Source of the DNA: Aeromicrobium sp. A1-2
Lineage (GTDB): Bacteria > Actinomycetota > Actinomycetes > Propionibacteriales > Nocardioidaceae
Reading direction: 5' to 3'
Assembly (NCBI RefSeq): GCF_003443875.1
Contig: NZ_CP027482.1
Location: 1,674,001 to 1,738,000 of the forward strand
DNA length: 64,000 bases
Of the stretch, positions 24,673 through 33,664 are shown piece after piece (within the stretch, counting starts at the first letter, position 1; each line of letters starts with the position of its first letter). Below the pieces are notes generated by a model. It was not told the DNA's origin. It saw only the letters and a list, made by a program, of their open reading frames with translations, and did not search any database. The position numbers and the translations under genes were made by a program.

Positions 24673-26610
24673 TCACGCGTCAGCACGAGCGGCCTCGTCA
24701 AGGCGGCGTAGTGCGGCGAGGGCGATCTCACGATCGGTCGTCCGCCACATGTCCGGAAGGGAGGCGGCCAGGAACGAGCCGTATCGGGCCGTCACGATGC
24801 GGGGATCGAGGATCGCGACAACACCCTTGTCGGTCGCGCGCCGGATCAGCCGCCCCGTGCCCTGCGCCAGCAGCAGTGCCGCGTGACTGGCGGCGACGCT
24901 CATGAACCCGTTGCCGCCACGCTTCTCGACCAACCGTTGGCGGGCGCTCATCAGCGGGTCGTCAGGGCGGGGGAACGGGATCCGATCGATGATGACCAGC
25001 TGACAGGTGTCGCCCGGCAGGTCGACGCCCTGCCACAGGCTCAGCGTGCCGAACAGGCACGTGCTCGGCGTCTCGGCGAAGCGTCTGGCGAGCTCGGGCA
25101 GCTGGGCGTCGCCTTGGCACCAGATGTCGATGTCGGGCAGTCGTTCGCGCACCTCTTCGGCCGCCTTCTCCGCGGCCCGACGCGACGAGAACAGGCCGAG
25201 AGTGCGGCCGCCGGCTGCCTCGACCAGTGAGGTGATCTCGGCGAGCTGTGCCTCCTCCAACCCGTCGCGGCCCGGCAGCGGCAGGCCCTTGGCGACGTAG
25301 AGCATGCCCTGCTTGCGATAGTCGAATGGCGATCCGACGTCGAGTGAGCTCCACGTGTCGGCCCCCGGCTCGAGTCCCAACGAACGGGCCACGGGGTCGA
25401 AGCCGCCGCCGAGTTGGAGGGTCGCGCTGGTCAGCACCACGGTCTTGCCGCCGAAGAGCTTGTCGCGCAGGCTTGCCGAGACGTCGATCGGCGCAATGTG
25501 CAGCTGCTTGTTGCCGCGGTTGTCGCTCATCCAGAGCACTTCGGTCTCGCCCTTGGCAGCCATCCGTTCGGCGATCTTGCGGACGTCGTCGACCATGCCC
25601 CGCGCCTGCTGGCGGGCCGCATCGGGCTCGCCCTTTTCTTTGTCCTTGGGGAACGCCGACAGGCACGCGCGAGCGGTGTCCCGGACGAAGGCCAGCACCT
25701 CGCGCAGCGGCTGAGGCGGATCGTCGATGCGGCCCTCCTCGGTGCGGGCCAGCACGTCGGCGAGCGCGTCGGAAGCATCAGTGAGGTCGTCGGCCTCGCG
25801 CCCGTCAACCTGCCCACGGGCACGGCGCGCTGCGCGCTCGACCACGACAGGGTCCAGCTCGTCGGTCGATGCCTGGGTCACCCGCGCGGCCAGCTCGTGC
25901 GCCTCGTCGACGATGACCGCGTCGTACTCCGGGAGCATCGGCACGCCGTCGATCGCGTCGATCGCCAGCAGCGCGTGGTTCGTCACGACTACCTGGGCGG
26001 TCTGCGCATCCTCCCGGGCCAGCTCGGCGAAGCACTCCTTGGCATGGGCGCAGCGCGAGGCACCGAGGCATTCCCGGTGGTTGACGCTGACCTGGCGCCA
26101 GGCCCGTTCGGTGTGCGACGGGGCGGAGTCGCGGTCGGCGATCTGGCGAGACACGGACTGTTCCTCGGCCCACTCACGCAGCTCGAGGACCTCGGCTCCC
26201 AGCGAGCCCTCGGGCACGTCGACCAACGTGCCCTGGTCGTCCGGGGCGCCCTCGCGCACGCGGTGCAGGCAGGCGTAGTTGCCACGCCCCTTGACCACGG
26301 CGTGATGCGGCACCACGTCGAGGGTCGCCTTCGCGGCGTCCTTGAGCGCGGGAATGTCGCGCTCGACGAGCTGATGCTGCAGGTTGAGCGTCGCCGTGGC
26401 GACCACGACCCGCTTGCCGTGCAGCAGGCTCGGCACGAGATAGCCGAGCGACTTGCCGGTGCCTGTGCCGGCCTGGACCAGCAGGTGCTGACCGCTCTCG
26501 AGGGCGTGCTGGACGGCCTCGGCCATCTGAATCTGGCCCGGGCGGTCCTCTCCCCCGACGGCCTCCACGGCGGCATGCAGGACTGCGCGGACGTCAGGCT
26601 CGGAAGGCAT
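24673..26610 (-). CDS. dinG: DinG-like ATP-dependent DNA helicase
   Basis: 645 residues. Walker A GTGTGKS at 48-54, DEAH box in VIVDEAHELAARV, and Cys residues in NYACLHR, RECLGASRCAHAKEC suggest a Fe-S cluster of the XPD/DinG family. The C-terminal half has SGTLSL-like FGTLSLWQGVDLPGD and RLIRRATDKGVVAILDPR motifs. It unwinds damaged or structured DNA, including R-loops. Lies upstream of galE and downstream of hflX on the same strand. No LexA box was seen. Confidence 0.9.
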   Translation of the reverse strand: MPSEPDVRAVLHAAVEAVGGEDRPGQIQMAEAVQHALESGQHLLVQAGTGTGKSLGYLVPSLLHGKRVVVATATLNLQHQLVERDIPALKDAAKATLDVVPHHAVVKGRGNYACLHRVREGAPDDQGTLVDVPEGSLGAEVLELREWAEEQSVSRQIADRDSAPSHTERAWRQVSVNHRECLGASRCAHAKECFAELAREDAQTAQVVVTNHALLAIDAIDGVPMLPEYDAVIVDEAHELAARVTQASTDELDPVVVERAARRARGQVDGREADDLTDASDALADVLARTEEGRIDDPPQPLREVLAFVRDTARACLSAFPKDKEKGEPDAARQQARGMVDDVRKIAERMAAKGETEVLWMSDNRGNKQLHIAPIDVSASLRDKLFGGKTVVLTSATLQLGGGFDPVARSLGLEPGADTWSSLDVGSPFDYRKQGMLYVAKGLPLPGRDGLEEAQLAEITSLVEAAGGRTLGLFSSRRAAEKAAEEVRERLPDIDIWCQGDAQLPELARRFAETPSTCLFGTLSLWQGVDLPGDTCQLVIIDRIPFPRPDDPLMSARQRLVEKRGGNGFMSVAASHAALLLAQGTGRLIRRATDKGVVAILDPRIVTARYGSFLAASLPDMWRTTDREIALAALRRLDEAARADA

Positions 26611-26687
26611 GGCGCAAGGCTAGTCGCGGCACGGCTGGTCTCCCGACGTGCGTCCACAACCCACCCGGCGCCGAGCGACGGACCACG

Positions 26688-28160
26688 TCAGACGGCGTAG
26701 GGCTCGAGCTCGCTGGCGAGCTGACCGTGGACCCGCGCAACCACGTGGGTGCCGTCGGACTCGTGGTCGAGCGACTCGATCTCGCCCTGCGTGTGGATCT
26801 GGTTGAGCAGGTCTCCGCGGGCGTACGGCAGCACGACGTCGACCAGGCTCGCGGGCTGCGGCAGGTCGGCCTCGATCGCGCTGAGCAGCTCGTCGATGCC
26901 CTCGCCGGTGCGGGCGCTGACCACGACGGCATGCGGCTCGCGGGCCAGCAGGGACTTCAGCACCAGCGGATCGGCGGCATCGGCCTTGTTGATGACGATG
27001 ATCTCGGGCACGTCGAGCGCGTCGACGTCGGCCAGCACGGCACGGACGGCTGCGATCTGGCCCTCGGGGTCGGGATGAGACCCGTCGACGACGTGCAGGA
27101 TCAGGTCGGACTCGGCGATCTCCTCCAGCGTGGAGCGGAACGCCTCGACGAGCTGGTGCGGAAGGTTGCGGACCAGCCCCACGGTGTCGGACATCGTGTA
27201 GACCCGGCCGTCCGAGGTCTGGGTGCGGCGCGTGGTCGGGTCGAGGGTCGCGAACAGCGCGTCCTCGACCAGGACACCTGCGTCGGTCAGCCGGTTGAGC
27301 AGGCTGGACTTGCCGGCGTTGGTGTAGCCCGCGATCGACACCGACGGGATGTCGTGGCGCCGCCGGTTGGCCTTCTTGGTCCCCCGAGCTTTGCCGAGGT
27401 CCTTGAGCTCGCGACGAAGCTTGGTCATCTTCATCTGGATGCGACGGCGATCCGTCTCGAGCTTGGTCTCGCCGGGTCCACGACCACCGATCCCCTCGCC
27501 GCCGGCGGCCTGTCCACCGGCCTGGCGGGACAGGTTGCCGCCCCAGCCGCGTAGGCGTTGCGTCTGGTATTGCAGCTGGGCGAGCTCGACCTGCGCCTTG
27601 CCCTCCTTGGACTTGGCGTGCTGGGCAAAGATGTCCAGGATCAGCGCGGTGCGGTCGACGACCTTGACCTTGCAGCGGTCTTCGAGGTTGCGCAGCTGGC
27701 TGGGTGCAAGCGCTCCGTCACAGATGATCGTGTCGGCGCCGGTCGCCTCGACCGCGGCGCGGAGGTCCTCGACCTTGCCGCTCCCGATGTAGGTCGCGGG
27801 ATCGGGCTTCTGACGCCGCTGGATCAGCGCATCGAGGACCTCGGAGCCTGCGGTCTCGGCGAGCAGCTTGAGCTCGGCCATCGAGTTGTCGGCATCCTCG
27901 GCGGTGCCCTCGGTCCACACACCGACCAGGACGACCCGCTCGAGCCGTAGCTTGCGGTACTCGACCTCGGTGATGTCCTCGAGCTCGGTCCGAAGACTCG
28001 CGACGCGTCTGAGCGAGTTGCGCTCTTCCAGTTCGAGGCCCTCGGTGTTGCCGTGGCCGGTGTCCGTCGGGTCCGTGCCCGCGTCCGTCGAGCCGGTCGA
28101 AGCATCCTCGTTCATCGGGTCTGTTCCCGCGTCTGTCGAGCCGGTCGAAGCGTCTGTCAT
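26688..28160 (-). CDS. hflX: GTPase HflX
   Basis: About 490 residues from ATG 28160, which overlaps the dapF stop (ATGA). N-terminal ribosome-binding domain includes TYIGSGKVEDLRAAVEATGA; the GTPase domain has GYTNAGKSSLLNRL (G1), DTVGLVRNLP (G3) and NKAD (G4). GGRGPGETKLETDRRRIQ is diagnostic. HflX splits ribosomes or 50S particles under stress. The first 33 residues hold two copies of a 13-residue DASTGSTDAGTDP block, unusual for the family. An ATG at residue 16 is another possible start. Confidence 0.94.
   Translation of the reverse strand: MTDASTGSTDAGTDPMNEDASTGSTDAGTDPTDTGHGNTEGLELEERNSLRRVASLRTELEDITEVEYRKLRLERVVLVGVWTEGTAEDADNSMAELKLLAETAGSEVLDALIQRRQKPDPATYIGSGKVEDLRAAVEATGADTIICDGALAPSQLRNLEDRCKVKVVDRTALILDIFAQHAKSKEGKAQVELAQLQYQTQRLRGWGGNLSRQAGGQAAGGEGIGGRGPGETKLETDRRRIQMKMTKLRRELKDLGKARGTKKANRRRHDIPSVSIAGYTNAGKSSLLNRLTDAGVLVEDALFATLDPTTRRTQTSDGRVYTMSDTVGLVRNLPHQLVEAFRSTLEEIAESDLILHVVDGSHPDPEGQIAAVRAVLADVDALDVPEIIVINKADAADPLVLKSLLAREPHAVVVSARTGEGIDELLSAIEADLPQPASLVDVVLPYARGDLLNQIHTQGEIESLDHESDGTHVVARVHGQLASELEPYAV
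28069..28160. repeat. 48-bp tandem repeat within the start of hflX
   Basis: Two near-identical units in tandem, 48 bases (16 codons) apart, both containing GTCGAGCCGGTCGAAGC. The coding sequence is expanded by this in-frame duplication at the very N-terminus of HflX. Confidence 0.85.
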
Positions 28161-28996
28161 GCGATCCATTCCATGTCGCCACGTGCGACGATCTCGGCGG
28201 GGCCAGTCAGGATGAGGTGGTCGTCGGCGCGCCAGGTCACGTGGACCGTGCCGCCGGGTACGTCGACTCGATAGGTGGTGGGGCGGATCGCCCCGTCGGC
28301 GACGGCCGCGGCAACCGCAACGGCGCACGCGCCAGTGCCGCAGGAACGGGTCTCCCCGGATCCACGCTCGTGGACCCGCATCGAGACGTGCTCGGCGGCT
28401 TCGCGGACGACGAACTCGATGTTGACGCCGTCCGGATAGACGGTGTGGTCGAAGTCCGGCTGGGTCAACAGCGTGCCGGCATCGCTGAGGCGTTCGACGA
28501 AGGCGATGGCGTGCGGGTTGCCGGTGCGTACGTCCTGGGCTTCCCAGGTGCGACCGTCGGCGCCGACCTTGGACACGCCCCGTACCTCGGGGGTGCCCAT
28601 GTCGACCGAGATCGCGTCACCCAGCGCCGCTCCTTGCGCACGTGGAATCGTGATCGTCTTGTCACCGTCGCGGGTGCCGATCACGATAGGGCCGGACGCG
28701 TCGGCAAGCCCCTCCTGCACGAGGTGCAGTGCGAAGACCCGGATGCCGTTGCCGCACATCTCGCTGACCGATCCATCCGCGTTGCGGTAGTCCATGAACC
28801 ACTCGCCGTCGGACTGCCGGCCGAGCGCGGCCGAGCGGATGACACGCATGATGCCGTCGGCGCCGATGCCCCGGCGTCGGTGGCACACAGCCGCCACGAA
28901 GCTATCGTCCAGATCGCCGTGGATCGTGCCGTCATGGTCCGGGAGCAGCACGAAATCGTTCTCGGTGCCGTGTCCCTTGAGCCATGCAAATGCCAT
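28157..28996 (-). CDS. dapF: diaminopimelate epimerase
   Basis: 279 residues from MAFAWLKGHGTEND at 28996. The two catalytic cysteines lie in MCGNGIRVFA and GETRSCGTGACAVA. It converts LL- to meso-diaminopimelate for lysine and peptidoglycan. An earlier GTG at 29029 would add 11 residues and is less likely. Followed, with a 4-base overlap, by hflX; preceded by miaA, the same order as Rv2727c-Rv2725c in M. tuberculosis. Confidence 0.96.
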   Translation of the reverse strand: MAFAWLKGHGTENDFVLLPDHDGTIHGDLDDSFVAAVCHRRRGIGADGIMRVIRSAALGRQSDGEWFMDYRNADGSVSEMCGNGIRVFALHLVQEGLADASGPIVIGTRDGDKTITIPRAQGAALGDAISVDMGTPEVRGVSKVGADGRTWEAQDVRTGNPHAIAFVERLSDAGTLLTQPDFDHTVYPDGVNIEFVVREAAEHVSMRVHERGSGETRSCGTGACAVAVAAAVADGAIRPTTYRVDVPGGTVHVTWRADDHLILTGPAEIVARGDMEWIA

Positions 28997-29041
28997 ACCC
29001 ACGAGTCTACCGGTGGCGTCCTTGCTCACCGGTAGACGAGC

Positions 29042-29956
29042 TCACGGAGCAGAGATGAGCTCGAGGGCCGATCCCACCAGGTCTGCGGAGTCGTACGGCA
29101 ACCAGTGGATGCGTGGGTCCTTGCGAAACAGCCGGTCCTGCCGGCGGGCGAACTTGCGCGTGCCCACGACTGTCGCGGTCCGGGCCTCGTCCTCGGTCGT
29201 CTCGTCGCGCAGAAAGGCCAGGATCTGCTGGTACCCCAGCGCCCGGCTCGCCGTCAGTCCGTCCTCGAGGCCGTCCTCTCGCAGTGCACCCACCTCCTGC
29301 ACGAATCCGTCGGCCCACATCTGGTCGACGCGCGCGGCAAGACGTCCGTCGAGCACGTCCCGTGGCACGTCCAGCCCGAGCATCACCAGGCTGTCGAAGA
29401 CCGACTCGTGGGCCGGCATCGTCGCGGTGAACGGTCTGCCCGTGAGCTCGATGACCTCCAGGGCGCGAACGATGCGCCGATCGTTGGTCGGCAGGATCTG
29501 CGCCGCCGCGGCGGGGTCGCGGTCGGCCAATTCGGTGTGCAGGGCCGCGGGCCCGCGAGCAGCCAGCTCGGCGGCCCACCGGGCACGGACCACCGGATCC
29601 GTGCCCGGGAACTCGAGCCGATCCAGGATCGCCCGGACGTACAGCGCCGATCCGCCGACAACGATCGGCGTGACACCGCGGGCCAGGCAGTCCGCGATCG
29701 CCGCTCGTGCCCAGGTCTGGAACTCCGCGACGCTTGCCGTCTCGGTCACCCCGAGCACGTCGAACAGGTGATGGCGGATGCCCCCGCGTTCAGCTTCGGA
29801 CGGCTTGGCGGTGCCGATGTCCATGCCGCGATAAAGCTGCATCGAGTCGGCGTTCACGATCTCGGCACCGATGCGTTGAGCCAGTGCGACCGCGAGCGAG
29901 GACTTCCCCGACGCGGTGGGACCGACCACGGTCACGATGCGATCGGTCACAGACAC
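29042..29956 (-). CDS. miaA: tRNA dimethylallyltransferase
   Basis: 304 residues from GTG 29956. P-loop VVGPTASGKSSLAVALA, DSMQLYRGMDIGTAKPS, and RRIVRALEVIELTGRP are MiaA signatures. It prenylates A37 of tRNAs reading UNN codons, the substrate for MiaB encoded downstream. GTG at 29950 is an alternative start. Confidence 0.95.
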   Translation of the reverse strand: MSVTDRIVTVVGPTASGKSSLAVALAQRIGAEIVNADSMQLYRGMDIGTAKPSEAERGGIRHHLFDVLGVTETASVAEFQTWARAAIADCLARGVTPIVVGGSALYVRAILDRLEFPGTDPVVRARWAAELAARGPAALHTELADRDPAAAAQILPTNDRRIVRALEVIELTGRPFTATMPAHESVFDSLVMLGLDVPRDVLDGRLAARVDQMWADGFVQEVGALREDGLEDGLTASRALGYQQILAFLRDETTEDEARTATVVGTRKFARRQDRLFRKDPRIHWLPYDSADLVGSALELISAP

Positions 29957-30030
29957 GCCGAAATTCTCGCAGTAGTGTGTTGAGCGAATGGGGGGCGGCT
30001 GCCTCCACACCTGCTATCTAGGAGCGAGAC

Positions 30031-30246
30031 ATGGGTTTCCTCGACAAGCTCAAGAAGAAGGCACCCGAGCTCAAGGACAAGGCTGCCGACCTCGCCGCGA
30101 GCCAGAACGACAAGATCGACAGCGGCATCGACAAGGCCGCCGATGCGATCAACAAGGCCACCAAGGGCAAGTTCGACGACAAGATCGACGGAGCGGCCGA
30201 CAAGGCCAAGGACGGCATCGACAAGCTCGCCGATGATGACAAGTAG
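30031..30246 (+). CDS. Rv0909-like (MT0933) putative antitoxin
   Basis: 71 residues, with AGGAG six bases upstream of MGFLDKLKKKAPE. The highly charged, Lys/Asp/Ala-repeat helix (IDSGIDKAADAINKATKGK, KIDGAADKAKDGIDKLAD) matches the MT0933-type antitoxin family. The known partner toxin (Rv0910-like) is absent from the adjacent genes. It is divergent from miaA. It could be a solitary antitoxin or a stress-related protein of other function. Confidence 0.7.
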   Translation: MGFLDKLKKKAPELKDKAADLAASQNDKIDSGIDKAADAINKATKGKFDDKIDGAADKAKDGIDKLADDDK

Positions 30247-30891
30247 CTAGCGAAGCACCCAGTCGGCCACCCAGTAGCCGACGCCGAAGGGCGCCACGTC
30301 GACGCGCAGACGCGCGATGATGTTGGCGCCCTCGGTCATCTCCCCCAACGTCCTTAGTGCCGGCACACCCGCGGCCCACAGCTCGGCGCCCAGGTCGAGA
30401 TCGAGCGCGAGCAGAGCCGAGGAGTCGCCCGTGCCCAGCGCCGTCGCGATCACCGCGTCATGTGTCTCGGCCCGGTTGTCGAGGAAGCCCGGCGCCGATG
30501 TCGACCGCTTTGCGCTGCCGTCGGCCATCACGAGCAGCGCGACCCGATCGCTCACGGCAGGCGTACCCGTCGAGTACGTCCGTGGCCCCTCCCACCCTGC
30601 GCGATCCAGCAGCCACGCCCCAACCGCGAGACTCAACGGGAGGTCGGTTCCGGGTCCACCGACGTGAAGGTCCACGCCGTACGCCGCGAAGGTGCCACCG
30701 GCCGTCTCGTCGCGATCGGCACCCGAGCCACCCGCGCCCAGCACGACGACACGGTCGGGTCGCGTATCGATCAGGGCTGCTACGGCCTCATCGCAGGCCT
30801 GTCGCACCTCGGTCAGCTCACCTGACGCGCCTGCCGCAACCTCGGGAATGATCATCGGCGGGTGGGGGCACACGGCTGCGGCAAGGATCAC
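30247..30891 (-). CDS. class III extradiol dioxygenase-like (LigB fold) protein
   Basis: 214 residues from GTG 30891. Starts MILAAAVCPHPPMIIPEVA with the early His pair of the LigB/MEMO fold; later RVVVLGAGGSG and LLVMADGSAKRSTSAPGFLDNRA follow. It corresponds in position to Rv2728c near miaA. Residues for metal binding are partly degenerate, and the reaction is unknown. Confidence 0.7.
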   Translation of the reverse strand: MILAAAVCPHPPMIIPEVAAGASGELTEVRQACDEAVAALIDTRPDRVVVLGAGGSGADRDETAGGTFAAYGVDLHVGGPGTDLPLSLAVGAWLLDRAGWEGPRTYSTGTPAVSDRVALLVMADGSAKRSTSAPGFLDNRAETHDAVIATALGTGDSSALLALDLDLGAELWAAGVPALRTLGEMTEGANIIARLRVDVAPFGVGYWVADWVLR

Positions 30892-30927
30892 GGGTCAGAG
30901 GCTACCGGGGCGTGACACGATGGAGCG

Positions 30928-31521
30928 GTGTTCGAGTCTCGGGGGCTGCCCGACTACCCACCGCCACGCAATGCGTGGGAGTACCCGCCGCCACCGATCT
31001 CGCGCCGCTGGAAGTGGGTCGCGATCCTCGCCGGCCTCGCGGGGCTGGCCGGCGGCTCCTCACTGCTGGTCACCGCGATCGTTCTGGGCACCTCCGGAGC
31101 GCCGGGGATCATCGACGACGAGGACCTCATCCGGGTCATCGAGCGCGAGTGCCGGACCATGACCGAGTCGGTCGAGTCGACGCGACTGATCGGATCGCTC
31201 CCCCAGCAGGCGCGAGCGATCCAGCAGCAGAACCGCGCGGTCAGCCGCATGGTGTCCGCGATCGAACGCGGACGTGCGCAAGCCATCCGCGAGGACCGCC
31301 CGACCGAGCAGTGGCTGGCCGACTGGCGGGCGATCGTCGAGGCTCGCAACCGTTTCGTCCTCGAACTGGTCGAGAACGGAGCGGCGTCGTTCGACATGCC
31401 ACTCGATCCCGACGGCGTCCCGGTCAACGTACGCATGGAGGACGCGTGGCTGGCGGAGTCGTCGTGCGACGTGCCGAGCGTGCTGGTCAGTCCCTATCCG
31501 GACGATTCTTCTGACGTCTGA
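30928..31521 (+). CDS. proline-rich single-pass membrane protein of unknown function
   Basis: 197 residues from GTG 30928. A Pro-rich cytoplasmic start (YPPPRNAWEYPPPP), one transmembrane helix (WVAILAGLAGLAGGSSLLVTAIVL), and an extracellular acidic domain with long helices (SLPQQARAIQQQNRAVSRMVSAIERG). No known domain. It ends 28 bases inside the convergent HhH-GPD gene. Confidence 0.6.
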   Translation: MFESRGLPDYPPPRNAWEYPPPPISRRWKWVAILAGLAGLAGGSSLLVTAIVLGTSGAPGIIDDEDLIRVIERECRTMTESVESTRLIGSLPQQARAIQQQNRAVSRMVSAIERGRAQAIREDRPTEQWLADWRAIVEARNRFVLELVENGAASFDMPLDPDGVPVNVRMEDAWLAESSCDVPSVLVSPYPDDSSDV

Positions 31522-32075
31522 CGCGCGGCAGCCTTTTTTTCCTGCTTGAATGCTCGCACCTTGGCCAGCGACTCGGCGTCCACCACGTCGGCCACCGACC
31601 GATAGCCCTTGCGCCCGTAGTCGCCTACGACCGTCGTCCAGCCGGCCGGCTTCACCCCGAGCTGCTTGGCCACCAGGGCCGTGAAGATCTTGGCCTTCTG
31701 CTCGCCGAATCCGGGCAGTGCCCGCAGCCGCGTCATCAACTCCTTGCCGGTCCGGGCCTCGGACCAGATACGTGACGCGTCGCCGTCGTAGTCATCGACG
31801 ACGACCCGGGCCAGAGCCTGCATGCGGCCGGCCATCGATCGGCCATAGCGGTGGACCGCCGGTGGCGTCGCGCACAGGTCGGCGAACGCCTCCGGCTCGG
31901 TATCGGCGATCGCGGCCGGATCGAGCGTGCCGAACCGGTCGAGCACCTTCGCAGGCCCGGCGAAGGCCCGTTCCATCGGAAACTGCTGGTCGAGCATCAT
32001 GCCGATCAGCAGGGCGAACGGATCAGCGTTCAACACCTCGTCGGCGTGCGGGTCCTGAGCGATCTGGATGGCCAT
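31494..32075 (-). CDS. HhH-GPD base-excision DNA repair protein
   Basis: 193 residues. Begins MAIQIAQDPHADEVLNADPF; the helix-hairpin-helix LRALPGFGEQKAKIF is followed by LVAKQLGVKPAGWTTVVGDYG. This fits the actinobacterial HhH-GPD (AlkA/Nth-like) repair proteins. The Asp of the catalytic site may be that in GDYG, though this is by analogy. Its last 28 bases run into the opposite gene. Confidence 0.85.
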   Translation of the reverse strand: MAIQIAQDPHADEVLNADPFALLIGMMLDQQFPMERAFAGPAKVLDRFGTLDPAAIADTEPEAFADLCATPPAVHRYGRSMAGRMQALARVVVDDYDGDASRIWSEARTGKELMTRLRALPGFGEQKAKIFTALVAKQLGVKPAGWTTVVGDYGRKGYRSVADVVDAESLAKVRAFKQEKKAAARQTSEESSG

Positions 32076-32141
32076 GTGGCCATCTTGCCACTCGGCTCCG
32101 GCCCGTCCCCACGACCAGTCCAGGCCGGTCGGAAGGCGTGT

Positions 32142-33608
32142 TCAGACTGCGCACGTCGGGGCGGGCGGAAGCGGTGCCGGGGCGCCCAGCGATGGCATCC
32201 CGAGGCCTACCGAACGGACCTCGGTGCGGCCCTCGCGCGCGGCCCAGGCGTCGCCCGATGTCGTACGACGGACGCTGATCGGATCGTCGTCGCTGACCAG
32301 GTGGTGGGGTGCGGCGTACGTGATGCGGACCTCGACCATGTCGCCCGGGCGGACCTCGTGGTCCCCCGGCGCGAAGTGCACGAGGCGGTTGTCGCGGGCC
32401 CGGCCGGTCAGGCGGTGCGTCGCTCCGTCCTTCTTGCCTTCGTGATCGGCGACCAGCAGCTCGATGACCCGGCCCTCCTGCTTCTTCGCCTCGGTCCACG
32501 CAACCTCGTTGACCACCTCGATCAGCCGGTCGTAGCGCTCCTGCACAACTTCCTTGGGCACCTGGTCGGGCAGGTCGGCAGCGGGCGTTCCGGGTCGTTT
32601 GGAGTACTGGAAGGTGTAGGCGCCGGTGAAACGCGCCCTGCGAACCACGTCGATCGTGTCGAGGAAGTCCTCCTCGGTCTCGCCGGGGAAGCCCACAATG
32701 ATGTCGGTCGTGATCGCGGCGTCGGGCATGGCCTCGCGGACGCGGTCGATGATGCCAAGGAACTTGCTCTGCCGGTATGACCGGCGCATCGCCTTGAGGA
32801 CGCGGTCCGAGCCTGACTGCAGCGGCATGTGCAGCTGCGGCATGACGTTGGGCGTCTCGGCCATCGCGACGATGACGTCGTCGGTGAAGTCCTTGGGGTG
32901 CGGGCTCGTGAAACGTACGCGTTCCAGTCCGTCGATCTCGCCGCAGGCACGCAGCAGCTTGGCGAAGGCCTGCTTGTCACCGAACTCGACCCCGTACGCG
33001 TTGACGTTCTGCCCCAGCAGCGTCACCTCGACGACACCGTCGTCGACGAGCGCCTGGATCTCGGCGAGGATGTCGCCCGCCCGTCGGTCCTTCTCCTTGC
33101 CGCGCAGCGCCGGGACGATGCAGAACGTGCAGGTGTTGTTACAACCCACGCTGATCGAGACCCACGCCGCGAACACCGAGTCGCGCTTGGTCGGCAGGGT
33201 GGACGGGAAGACCTCGAGCGACTCGAGGATCTCGACCTGCGACTCCTCCGCGATGCGGGCCCGCTCCAACAACACCGGCAGCGAGCCGATGTTGTGAGTG
33301 CCGAAGACAACGTCGACGTACGGCGCTTTCTTGGTGATGGTGTCGCGGTCCTTCTGTGCCAGGCAGCCGCCCACGGCGATCTGCATGCCGGGGTTCTTGG
33401 CCTTGACGCTCGCGATGTGCCCGAGGTTGCCGTAGAGCTTGTTGTCGGCGTTCTCCCGGACGGCACACGTGTTGAACACGACCAGGTCAGGCGTGGTGCC
33501 GTCCGCGGCCGGGACGTAGCCATCGGTCTCGAGCAGACCGCCCAGCCGTTCGGAGTCGTGGACGTTCATCTGGCAGCCGTAGGTGCGCACTTCATAGGTC
33601 TTGGTCAT
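32142..33608 (-). CDS. miaB: tRNA-2-methylthio-N6-dimethylallyladenosine synthase
   Basis: 488 residues. Radical [11 protein letters not shown] cluster motif and three N-terminal Cys ([32 protein letters not shown]) bind two Fe-S clusters; [17 protein letters not shown] is diagnostic for MiaB. It thiomethylates the i6A37 made by MiaA. TRAM domain ends near [15 protein letters not shown] 40-residue tail rich in Ala/Pro ([11 protein letters not shown]) follows. Confidence 0.96.
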   Translation of the reverse strand: MTKTYEVRTYGCQMNVHDSERLGGLLETDGYVPAADGTTPDLVVFNTCAVRENADNKLYGNLGHIASVKAKNPGMQIAVGGCLAQKDRDTITKKAPYVDVVFGTHNIGSLPVLLERARIAEESQVEILESLEVFPSTLPTKRDSVFAAWVSISVGCNNTCTFCIVPALRGKEKDRRAGDILAEIQALVDDGVVEVTLLGQNVNAYGVEFGDKQAFAKLLRACGEIDGLERVRFTSPHPKDFTDDVIVAMAETPNVMPQLHMPLQSGSDRVLKAMRRSYRQSKFLGIIDRVREAMPDAAITTDIIVGFPGETEEDFLDTIDVVRRARFTGAYTFQYSKRPGTPAADLPDQVPKEVVQERYDRLIEVVNEVAWTEAKKQEGRVIELLVADHEGKKDGATHRLTGRARDNRLVHFAPGDHEVRPGDMVEVRITYAAPHHLVSDDDPISVRRTTSGDAWAAREGRTEVRSVGLGMPSLGAPAPLPPAPTCAV

Positions 33609-33664
33609 GACCCGTCAATGGTACGTCGAGGTTCACCCGTGAAGATTCGCGTACGGAACTGCCC

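Noticed and set aside
28157-29029. upstream start of dapF at GTG 29029
   Set aside because: Adds an unconserved 11-residue leader; the family starts at ...FAKGHGTEND, best matched by ATG 28996.
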